Assembly (NCBI GenBank): GCA_018398815.1
Contig: CM031607.1
Location: forward strand, 86,885,370-86,949,369
DNA length: 64,000 nt
Source: Conus ventricosus
Lineage: Eukaryota > Mollusca > Gastropoda > Neogastropoda > Conidae
Direction of reading: 5' to 3'
This document shows, in pieces, positions 44,646 through 55,079 of the stretch. The notes under the pieces are model-generated. The model was given only the letters and a program-made list of their open reading frames with translations, was not told the DNA's origin and did not search any database. The position numbers and the translations under genes are program-made. Positions within the stretch are counted from its first letter, which is position 1. Every line of letters starts with the position of its first letter.

Positions 44646-47475
44646 CAGGTTCGCGCTAGGATTTTTCAAACCAGTCCCCCGTCACCTACCCCGACCGTTT
44701 TTCAGCGCCTCTGAGCAAAACCAGTCCCTGTGAAAAAATTCCGGTAGCATTGCAAATAACGATGTAAATTTTTGCAAGCACAATTCAGAGACTGTCAAAC
44801 AAAAGACGGTTCACTTACCTACTTTCGACGCACTTTCATTGCGAAGAAACGATCAGTGGCAGAGGCAACATCAAAATCTCAAACACTCTTAGCGTGGATA
44901 TTGAGGCGCATCAGCCGTGACACTCTCCCCTCGCCCAGCCGGGAACGCGCCTCTGTTTTGATTCCGTTCTAGACACTGAAACCTCTCTCCGCGGCCACGC
45001 TGGACACGGGGATAACCAAGGCAATTTTTGCCAACAAAGCGAAGTCTGGGTACTGCACAGCCAAGTTTCTGATCACAATGCGACAAGACATGGCAAAAGT
45101 ATCATCACCCCCGTAGCCACTCAGTGTTCGCTTGAACTGATTGAAGTCAGTCTGTGCACGTGGTCCGTTTATCACTGTCGCATAGTGGCGAGTCAGTACT
45201 GTCAGTTCTCGGGTTGCGTAATGATCCAGTGGCCCGGGAATTGGATTGCTTGGTGGGTATCTCTGTCTGTCGAAGATATTTGCCAACGCTGACACTGTAC
45301 TCATCTGATCATCGGGAAAGCGGTCTCTCAGAGATTGGAGGAGCTGTTCAATAAAGTTCTGACGGGCTGCTTTGAAAGTAGCTTCTCTGTCCACATGTGT
45401 CAGTCTGATTGTTTGGAACCACCACTATTCACGTGTCACAGCATGTGAAAACTCCTGTTCCTTCTGGCCTGGTATCATCAGAAGATGCTGCAGTCTTGCT
45501 TTTGCACTTTCCACAGCTGGCTGAATGTCTGACAAGTTCACCTCCTCTTGCTGAAAAGTCAGGTTCAGTCTTTCCATGACTAGTATAATGTCTGAAAGCA
45601 TATACGTCATTGCAACGAATGCAAACATTCTGCATTTTCGACTCAAACCCACAGCTGCAGCGTTCTTTCTCTGGGCTTCCTCTTCAAGTTCCAGTGTCAG
45701 TGCTGGGTACACACTCCTGACAGCTGTGACAGCTTTCCCCAGACTCAGCCAGCGCACACTGATTGGATGCTTCAAGCATAGATACTCGGCCGAATCTAGG
45801 GCATCACACATCTCTTTCAACGATGGGTTCTGTCGCCCGAAGCCTTGTACTACTTGAGTTGTACAATTTGAAGATCTGCTGCAAACAAAGTCTGTAGTCC
45901 GATACGGATTGCACATTTTCTGTAGCATCCTTTGTCGCCAGCGCTACACGGTGAGCAGCACAGTGAGTGTGTACCAGAGCAGGTTGACGGGCCTTCAGTC
46001 GAACGCCCACACCATTCAGTCGGCCTGTCATAACGGACGCACCATCCGACCCCAATCCGGCCAGCTGACTATCTGTGATCAACCATTCTTGAAGCACTTC
46101 GACCAACATGTCAAAAGCACATTCTGATGTTCCCTGTCAATGGTGTAGTTGCCTAAGAAAAGTGTCTCAGCAACACCGTTGTTCTTATGCGAGCATACAC
46201 GATGAGCTTCTTGTCTAGAGTACAGTTCAAAGTTTCATCTATGATGATGCCACAGAATCACTTTCTCGAGTTTTTCTCTGATTTCCTGCTTGGTAATATC
46301 ATCCAAACACTGTTCCATCTGTGACACTGAAGAATGGGGCGTGTAGACCGGCCCTGACTTCAGTGACTGTACTCCATTTCACCTCCTTAAGTTCAATCAG
46401 TGCTCCGAAATACCGGCAGCGATGTTGCGTTTTGACATGCATAACCACAGTTCGTAACTGCGCTTTCACACATTCTTTTTCATCAGCACGGGCTGCTTCA
46501 GAGTGTGGGACCATGGAGGCTTGTTTGTGTCTGTTGCTACTGCTGCCTTATAAGATACACTCTTTGCATGGTCTGCCAGGGTAGAATACTGGAAATTTCG
46601 TGATCCCCTAGTTAAAACATTTTCTGTTTGGTTTTGATGCACACTTTACAGTACATTGTCATTTCATCATTTGCATCAACCTCCAGCCATCTGAAATCTT
46701 TCAGCCCTGATTCTCTGAATTTATCATGCTTGCATTTCATTTTCTTGCTACTGCTGGTGCTAGGCCAATCTGTGCTGGTGGAGCTGATTGGAGTACTGTC
46801 ACCCCCCAAATCTGTGGTCGGTCTGAACTGCCTAAACTTGTGCTTCTTTCCGGCTGCCTGTCTGAATCACTTCTTCGACTTCGTGAAAAAAATGAAAAAA
46901 TCGACTGCTGGTTCTTTTCTGCCATTGTGATCCCACTGATCATTCAATGAATAGGCGCGTGAATAAGTACTGGCTCTGCTGCATCCGATTTGAAAATTGT
47001 AATGACGCAACTTAGCCTAGCATCGCAAGCACGACCCAGACAGACGTCTGGGAGAAGTTGCGAGTAACAGGCAGTAAAGCGCGACTGTACAGCGCGTCTG
47101 TACAGCTTTTATTATGGGACATTCGCTATTCTGCTCTATAGCCTGCAGCGGTTATTGCCGATGGCTAGGCCTATGTGACAATCTGCATGTGTGCGAAGAG
47201 GCCGGAGGGTGGGGGGAGAGGGGGGAGGGCTGGTTGAAAGATAAGGCAAGTAAAGTGCTGCTAGGAAAGCCTGGGCCAATAATTTGTATGAACGATCAAC
47301 TTTTCTTTTTCTTTTTTAGCCTTTTAATTTATTGATTTTTTTTTTTTGCCCCATAAATCTGTAACCAGTCCCAGCAAAATAAAACCAGTCCCTGGGACTG
47401 ACAGCTAAAAAAATTTCCAGTATTTCCACTTTATAACCATAATTTACTGGTAATTGCCAGTTAACGCGAACCCTG
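44646..47475 (-). mobile_element. hAT-type DNA transposon (ZNF862-like), inactive
   Basis: Terminal inverted repeats: left CAGGTTCGCGCTAG (44646) and right TTAACGCGAACCCTG (47461-47475). Flanking 5-mers TGATT occur on both sides (44641-44645 and 47476-47480... offset by one base), where hAT elements usually duplicate 8 bp. The minus strand encodes a broken hAT transposase. Near both ends the motif AACCAGTCCC occurs twice, in the same orientation at both ends. Confidence 0.85.
44880..46950 (-). pseudogene. hAT transposase, ZNF862-like (frameshifted)
   Basis: In minus-strand order: an N-terminal serine-rich segment (ITMAEKNQQSIFSFF, 46930), a TTF-type zinc-finger region (KDFRWLEVDAN, then MYCKVCIKTKQKMF, about 46700-46612), HVKTQHRCRYF (46435), then the RNase H-like catalytic region with LAGLGSDGASVMTGRLNGV (about 46050) and HTHCAAHRVALATKDA (about 45975). 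Next come ISVRWLSLGKAV (about 45750) and the C-terminal hAT dimerisation domain VIPVSSVAAERGFS (about 44990) with IKTEARSRLG after it. Frame changes at about 46600, 46290, 45860 and 45410 inactivate it. It would have cut and re-inserted the element. Confidence 0.88.
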
Positions 47476-47740
47476 TGATTGTGTGTTTTTTGGACTTGAT
47501 GGAGTTTTCAACGGGGTGTGTTCAGCAGAGGTCATCTGTGAGTTGTCAGGAATTGGTGCATGAAGAGTGTCAGGTCTGTCATCTCTGACTGAAGACTGAC
47601 TGCGGAAGCAGCAGTTACACTTGCAGCCCCAGTCTGCGCAGTGGGCTGTGGACTTCATTGTGCCATTGAAAACACAGTGGAATGATCCGGGGCCTTCTTC
47701 AAGGGATTCGTTGTGACATACATGTTCCACTCTTTGCAAC
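47476..47740 (-). CDS. Possible host exon interrupted by the hAT element
   Basis: An open minus-strand frame of about 88 codons starts after ATTAG (a possible splice acceptor, 47741-47745) and includes a Cys-rich stretch (HCADWGCKCNCCFRSQ) and a Ser/Pro/Thr-rich tail (HTPLKTPSSPKNTQ). It runs into the transposon at 47475. On the other side of the transposon the same frame stays open for about 30 more codons before a stop (near 44550). I do not recognise the family. It could be the last exon of a host gene disrupted by the hAT insertion, or a chance frame. Confidence 0.3.
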
Positions 47741-47899
47741 TAATGGGATTGATCACGTTTGAACAAAGTTGCTTTTAGTCGCCGGGTGTAGTAATCTTTT
47801 TCTGACTTGCTCGCCTTCCAGAGAGGAAAAAGAAACAGTAAAATGTTTTCTGGCTCAACCGCTCTCAACCATTTCGAGCGGTGACCCAAACACACATTT

Positions 47900-50040
47900 T
47901 ACTGTTCTCGATAATCCTCACATTTTTCCTTTCAATCCCAAAAAAAAAATAAGATTATCTCAAAAAAACATACTGTGTGGGATTGCCGTTTTCAAACTAT
48001 TTACTAAACTTTTCTTTTTTAATTTTGCTTAACCTGTTTTTTTCCGATCATTTTCAATAACATCATTTTCGCGCAAACATCTTCAAATGATCCTGTCTTT
48101 CATGGAAATAAAACTACGTCTTTAACTGTTTCTCTAAAGTTTTTTAAAACTGATTATATTTTTGACTAAAACCCCCCACACTTATCCAGCGCTTCACAAA
48201 GGGCTTTTTTGAAAAAGTTTTTTCCTTTTTAACTTTTCCCTTTTTCTGCGAACAATCTCTATAAAAAATAGTTCTGCGCCCCTTCAAAAAATTTAAAAAC
48301 TTTCTAAACACTCACTCAGTTTATTGCTAGGACAACTAAATATATTTCACTCTGTCCAATAACCCTATCATGAATGTTTTGTTCCTTTTAAGTGTTGGGC
48401 AAAAAATCACAATATGATAAAAATTATAGCGATAAACTTTTTGAAAAAGTCGAGGGCAAATATTGTTTTTCCAAAACCACCCTGTCCCAAATCAAGAACA
48501 AGGGGGGTTTTTATCATAAAGTTAACGCCCCCTTTTTTATAACTAGAATTTTAATCAAAACCATTTTATTGTTTTTATCAGCCTCGTCAAAATTTGTTCA
48601 GTATAAAAAAACCCCATAAGGTCTAAAGGTAAGATTAACCAAACACCTGAAAAGATTGTTTCTATTTAGACTAAATTAATTTTGTCACGGGTTTAACGAC
48701 CTTAATCCCCCCACCGTCAAAAGAACGACGCATAACTTTAAGACGTCAACGCAAGTTTTGCCAGTAATTAGAATTCCTTTAAAAGGACGCACTAACGCCC
48801 ACAACCCATCCCTCCCACATCTTTTAAGACAGAAATTTCAATATCTTGGAACGTGTCTCCTATTTCATTTTCGGAATGAACGTAATTTTGTAAAACATCT
48901 TTCAAAACTGATTCTCTTCTGTAGGATGTACGTTTATTCCCATACGGCTTTTTTTTCAATCTCTTTTTTGACTATTGTCCTCTGGCTAAACTTCCGTAAA
49001 AAAGGGCCTGATTGAAGCTTTTTTTTAAAATTTTTTGTGGGAAAAAATGAAATGGGGGGAGAATTTAAATTTTATGTCCCCCTTTTAAATAGGGGTTTTA
49101 AAGGGCCATTTTCTTCAGGTTTTCAATATTTTTTTATTCATACTGCCACATTATTTTCTTTTACTTGCGCAGTTGTCAGTTTAGGGAAAATTTTTGTCGC
49201 CAAACCCTTTGCTTTAAACACCATCTTTAGTGTACCAAACCCATACAAAAATGCCTTCTCCCGTTTTGTTTAAACCGCAACGTCTGCAAGGGCTTTTTTA
49301 ATCAAAGTTATACACCTACGGCGCTAATGTAACTCCGGTTCTTCTGGCCCCCGCGACATTTTTTTTTTAGTAGCGTATTTTATTTCCAAAAAATGGCAGT
49401 TTTTCACATTTACGACTTTCCTTTTTTTTGTCTTGATCTTTATATTTAAAAGATCCGACCCTCCCCAACTAATTTTAAACTGTAAATTAGGAAATTTTAA
49501 ATTTCATAATCGCAATATGCAGTTTTTCCTGATGGAAGAGCTCTTAAAACAGTTGAGGGCCTTCCATCATGTAAGTTTTCATCAGTGCTTAGCTCATCCA
49601 AATGAACATAGAGTAATGAATGTAATGCAAGATCGAGGGGTTTTTTTCCCTCATAAGTAGTTTTGTTTGGGGGTAACTCTAAATTAATGAACGCCAGTTG
49701 CAAAGCCTAACATTTTAGCTACTCTTTATCAAAATAGTACCCTACTTTTTCTCCTTCAGCTTGAATGTTAACATTGTTTTTAGATTTGCATTGTTAAGTT
49801 TGAGAGTAATGTCAAAGTTACTCTTTGCTTTTTTTAGTGAGCAAAACCTAATAACCATCAGGATGTTAATGGCTAACTTTGGCCCCTGTTTTGTTAACTT
49901 TTAGAATCTTATTATTCTCCTTGGATTCATTTTATATTAAACCAAAACGACTTGTAAATATTTCATGGAGCGCGACCTTTTTGGTTCCGCAATTGTTATA
50001 AATAGCATTTTCTAAAAACGGGGACGTCTTGAGTTGTTAT
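47900..50040. other. AT-rich sequence, no recognisable gene
   Basis: Composition changes here to T- and A-rich sequence with many homopolymers. Open frames are short. This lies left of the Polinton remains and may contain further eroded parts of it (integrase and packaging ATPase would be expected somewhere), but I found no supporting motif. Confidence 0.4.
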
Positions 50041-50074
50041 TGTTACAAAACATTTTAAACGAAATAAAAATGAG

Positions 50075-51170
50075 TGCTTTTAAAATTTATACTGATGCAA
50101 AATATTCGTTGGGCCGCACTACCAATCCTAAAAATATAACAACTGACACCCTCGACATTTCTGTGACCCAGACGACTCTTTTCATAAAAAGGTGAGTACT
50201 CCATTAAGCAGATATCTTAACCCCCCTATTAAAAAGACTACATCCCAAAAGTGTGGTTTAGTCATCCGATGCAGTTTTAATCAGAACCAGTTAAACTTTG
50301 CTGTGTTTTGTGCATCAACTGGGTGGGAGTGTGTATGCTGATCACTTAAATCATCCTGATCCTTTTGGGAGGTCAGTGTACAGATTTCATTTTTATTACA
50401 CCTCAGACGTATTTTGACTGAATTGCAAGCGCCATTACCAAATGACAAAACGTTTTAAACCATTCAGCAACAAATAGACATGAAGGCTTTTGAAAGGATT
50501 TGTAAACGAATTCAATATTAATGTTAAACAGACTTTAACAAAAGTTGGATCTTAATCATGGCTTAGGCACCCCTTATTTGTTGGGCGTGCACAGAAAGTA
50601 TAACTATGACTGGAATCCTCCTTACACACTTTCTCTCAGGGACAGGGGTTCACCTCGGGTCCATAGAGCAAGAGCATAAAACAGCAATGGACAACATTTT
50701 TTTTAGACACTTCTAAGGGCTAACTACAGCAGGAATAGTACGAAATAAAACGACTCGTTCGTACTCTTTGGTGTTTGCTAGGTTCGCAAGCACAAACGAG
50801 ATCGAGCAAACTGATTCTTCTACTGGCCTTGATGCACAAAGAAATACTTAGCAAATTTAGAGGAAAGCCATTAATTCGCAGTTGATGTATCTGCAAGTAT
50901 AAAAAGGTACCAACATGTTTTACAATACGCAAGATCGAAAGTAGGACTTGTCTGTGCAACTGCCTTTTACAGGCTGCCTTCTGACCTCTGACTCCAAGGT
51001 AAGGAACGCAATAATTAACTACAACACTATAATCATTAAGGCAGGCAATGTAACAGATGGTCGGAAATAAACGAACATTAAATTATGGGGCCTGTGATAT
51101 TGCAACAATAAAATTAACACTATGACCCCCCATGATTATGTCATCCAATCCCCCGTGTCAAAGCCATAAT
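50075..51170 (+). pseudogene. Polinton/Maverick capsid-region protein remnant
   Basis: Frames change repeatedly but read protein-like in order: MSAFKIYTDAKYSLG at 50072, VSTPLSRYLNPPIKK at about 50190, SFNQNQLNFAVFCASTGW at about 50275, RSVYRFHFYY at about 50373, ELQAPLPNDKTF at about 50422, then NEIEQTDSSTGLDAQRNT at about 50790 and AINSQLMYLQV at about 50870. These blocks resemble a protein commonly encoded beside the capsid genes of animal Polintons, by memory of the family. Several stops and frameshifts. Function (virion structural or assembly) is inferred from context. A profile search is needed to name it. Confidence 0.45.
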
Positions 51171-52770
51171 AGACGTGTGAAGACCGCAAAAAAGTAATGA
51201 CCATGTATATGAAAAGACAGCACTTGTTTTTGGATTAACTGGCCTTGGTTTACTCGGTTTTTTCTTACTAAATGTACCCAACTATTAAGTGAACTTATGC
51301 CCATTATGTGCTCAAGCCATTATAGGCCAAATTTACTTTGCTTTGCAGTAGTCAAAAGCCAGCTAATTATAACCAATCCTAATCATTCCTGAACGGTAAA
51401 GAGTCTATGCTTTCCGGCTAATTTTTTTAATTTACTCGCAAGATTGATCAAAAGTTGTTTTTTTTTCCATGATTTTATCTGGTGGAGGCGGATGGGGGGG
51501 ACAGGCACTGAACGTTGCCACCACGCCTGTAATTGCCATCAACAGCTGTTACTTATTGCAATCCTTAGGCCGTTATAACGCTTGCCATAATGTGACTTCC
51601 TTGCTCTCTAAACGTGTTTTTATTCTTTCTGTCTTGCGTTGTGTCTTCTTATAAATTTCTTTGGTAAGTTTCTCTTATTCTGCCTCACTTGAGTTCGTAA
51701 GTTTCTCGGTTAGTAGTACTACGTAACGCTTCTAGTCTGCTGATCTTTCTTCTTTAAGTTCATGTTAGTCTTTGTTCTATTCTTTCTTTAACCATCATCC
51801 TTAATAGTTTGGCCTCGTTAGCTCAGCGGAGTTTTGTTTTTCTCTTTTTTATGCTTATTAGTTCACTAGTTTTGACTAAATTGTTTGTTTAATTCACTTT
51901 GATGGTTTTAATGTACGATCATGGGCTTTATTTTCTTATAGGCTCCGACTGTATTTCTTGCGTGTGGCAGCGGCGGTTCATGTAAGTTTTAATGCTGTGT
52001 CTTCTTTTCTGAGAGTTTTGCTCCTACTGTATTTTTTACTTTGTCCACTGTTTGAATTAATATTCAGGTGGCGTGTTTGTATTTGGTTATCTGTTGGGAG
52101 TTCTTGTAGCGTGTTTTAGAGGTTTAGCAACTTTCTTTGGATTTAATTTTGTTTAGGAAAGCCATGGCGGATTTCGCTCGCTTGCAGGTGAGGCCTTTGA
52201 TTTAATTGTACTTTAGTTCTTATGCTTACAATCTTTGATGAGTCTCGTTTGATTCCGTAATGCGGAAACACGTTCTCCTTGTCATTTTTAAAATACTAAT
52301 GGTTATTTTTAGTTCAAATATCATAGGGTATTTTGTTTCGGGAGTTTTTGTTTTACACTTTGGTTATAATGTTCTGGACCTTATCTTCTGTTAATTCACG
52401 CCTTTGTTTTTCTTTTTTTTTTTAATGCCATTCTTCTAATGTCATCCCGCATTTGAGGGTCCTTATTGATGCCGCTCACAAGGTGAATCACCTGGCATGT
52501 CGGCTCCAAGATCAGGAATATCATATCTGCCTTCACCTTCAATGGCCCGCCATGTTTTTATATTAATTAAACTTTTTATTTTGTTTTATAATATGTCTGA
52601 TAGTATTACTGGCTCGATTCTCTAACCCGCATAGTAACACTTGAAAGGACCCTGCCGCGCGGCGAAATAAACGGAATTGTTCTGTTCCAAATAATCCATC
52701 GATATTGAGGCGGATATCCAAATTCTACTGTCAGATTTCCAGACTAGGAGAGATGATGTTGATTGTGCCA
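51171..52770. other. AT/T-rich sequence, nothing recognised
   Basis: No domain seen on either strand. A small frame at 51469-51654 (glycine-rich start SGGGGWGGQALNVA) has no recognisable family. Confidence 0.4.
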
Positions 52771-52779
52771 GGCTCTGCG

Positions 52780-53315
52780 CGATATCTTACTTGCAAAATA
52801 GAACTCTGCTCAACAACAGACCCAACAGGACTGTTGTCCAGAATCTAGGTCGGGCAATCGTTAAAAACATTTCTGTAAAATTGAGGGGCATGAAGTATTT
52901 TCTTAACACATATGGCAGACATATTTTTTATCTATTCTGATTATGGGCTAACCGGATTGAAAGGGCCGATCTTGCGTTTTCAGAATCGAAATGTAGATGA
53001 AGCATAAAACTTAGATTTGACGCCGAAGTCCCTGCAGATGCTATAAGCAAGAAAAGGCTTTAGCTGTAAGTTATGTGAATGGTAATCGCTTTTCCATTCC
53101 TTAGATTTTGTTTTGTTAAAATCTCATGCGCCCATATACTTTCAAAGAGCATTAACTAAGACAGATTGTCATTTGATACCTTTTAATGATCATACGTGTT
53201 TATCCGATCAACAGACACCCGAAGCAAAGTACTGCATTTCTGACATCTCGTTTAGAGTTTTGAAGTTGTTAGGCAACCCTATCTTTAGCAGAGCTGATTT
53301 AGCGACTATTTGAGT
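52780..53315 (+). pseudogene. Polinton penton-like minor capsid protein (decayed)
   Basis: Plus-strand blocks in order, in shifting frames: TVVQNLGRAIVKNISVKL (about 52830), a polar middle region, YFQRALTKTDCHLIPFNDH (about 53140) and TPEAKYCISDISFRVL (about 53215), followed by FSRADLATI before a stop. These correspond to conserved blocks of the penton-type minor capsid protein of animal Maverick/Polinton elements and adintoviruses: a basic N-terminal block, a central jelly-roll stretch, and a KY.ISDIS block near the C-terminus. The last 66 codons (53113-53310) are open; upstream is broken by at least three frameshifts or stops. As a structural capsid remnant it points to a virus-like element, not a simple transposon. 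Confidence 0.65.
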
Positions 53316-53929
53316 CAAAATTACACATATATTACGGAAGAGTGCATCTTCTTTCTACCATTTCCCTAAAAGCAGGGCAGAACTATATGGAATTTTAGTA
53401 TTAGTGGCCACTGAATCGCTTAAGGTATTTTATTGCTGTGTAGAGATGTAAGAACCATTCATAGACAACTGAAAAGTTTATTAATCCTAAAATAACAAAA
53501 AGTGCAATGTACATTGAGGGTTTTCTAACAAATCTACGCTGGGGCCTTAAACCATATCATCATTTGACGAAATATCCGAAAAAACTGTTTGGAGGCGGGA
53601 CGGCGTTTGTAGAAATCCAACTGTAGACCTTGTGTCGAAAGTTCTTCATCTTCAAACTGTTGACTCGATATTATTTAACAACGAAATACGGCGTATGGTT
53701 TGACCTAAGGTCGAAGTGGATAATAAGTTACATGGTAGTGCGAGATGAAAGGTACAAACGTAAAATACATTCAAATTGTAAAGAAAAAATATAAAGAGAG
53801 TGATAATACACCTTAATACGCATTTGTTTTTAAATATATTATTTATGATGAGCCGCGGAATATTCGAGAAGCAGTATTTAAAAGTATTAGTATATAAATT
53901 ATTGTTTCATTTTAAAAAAAAGCATGTCT

Positions 53930-54430
53930 GTTCAAGTTTATCAAAATGCTGCTACAGCTCCGGAGTCGGCAAGTGAAGGATCAGTAGCAACCCCCGGAAT
54001 TAAAAACCTTCAGATTAACAAAATTACACTTTATGTACAATAAACTAGAGAGGCCCTTCAAAATACTGCCAAAGCCAAACGAAGGTATTCTGCTGCTTTT
54101 AAGATTGTTACCTTTGTTAATACTGGAGCATCAACTATAGAGCCGCATCAGGCAGGAACGAGTGTTTGGTCTCTTAGCAACAGGCATAGGTTGCACCCGC
54201 AGCTTTACCTTGGGCGGTTTGTCTTTAGCTTTGGCCCCTGTGCTCATTAGCTGTAGGTGCTGCTAGCAAAAAATAAAAAATAAACTCAAAAAAGCACGCA
54301 GCATGGTTCAACTAATAAACAGATAACGTAGTTCTTCAATCTGATAATACATAAAGCTCTAGCTGACTCAAACATCACGGATGAAGAATTTTAGCCGTTT
54401 ACAGGCTGTTTTTATGACTTACAAAAGACA
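53930..54430 (+). pseudogene. Polinton-associated small hydrophobic protein remnant
   Basis: It starts at ATG 53924-53930 with SVQVYQNAATAPESASEG, continues GIKNLQINKITLY, then after a stop KAKRRYSAAFKIVTFVNTGA, then a Gly/Ala/Leu-rich hydrophobic segment split by a frameshift (about 54150-54260), a lysine-rich piece, and HKALADSNITDEEF near 54350. The layout (variable N-terminus, basic stretch, glycine-rich hydrophobic hairpin, KAL.D..I.DEEF C-terminus) is what I remember for a family found next to capsid genes in Polinton-type elements. It sits between the penton-like and polymerase remnants, which fits. The exact role is unknown. Confidence 0.5.
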
Positions 54431-55079
54431 AATAGTTTGATCTTCTAGAAAGGCATGGACCATAGTTTTTCTCAACAGCCAGGACATGAGAGATAAAAAA
54501 GGTATGTTAAAAAAGTAAACGAAACATTAAACTCTTGCTCTAATACAGCTCACATTACAACGCCTAAGGTGGTTTATACTTTCGTTTCATGAGTCTTAAC
54601 ACAAAAGACCATTCGATATTGATTATTTATTTTTTTGATTTAAATAAATATTTGTGGTAGAAAAGAAACTCAGCCATGGATTAAGATATATGAAGGCACC
54701 AGACGAATTGTTTGAAGCCAATGCTTAAGGGAGAGCGGTTTATCAAAAGCTTTAATTGATGTTAATCTGAAGTCATTGATCCAACAAACGTACAGGCAAG
54801 CGTTGTTCTGCTATTTCTCAAGTTCCAAGTAAACTAACAATGACCCGACCAGTTAAAAGTAATGTTAGCTGTTTTAATCGCTAGTAACAATAAATGAAGA
54901 AAACCTAGAAGTCTGGGTCTCAACTAAACAGAGACTATTCTTTCCTCAATGACTTAACACCTGGTTGGGCAAAACCAACGCTTAACAGTTTGATGGGGCC
55001 GCTGAAGAAGCCAAATGAGAGGCTCTGGTTGGTCAGAGGGCGAAGTCTTAGAGATTGATTAAAAACAGGCTAAGTATGC

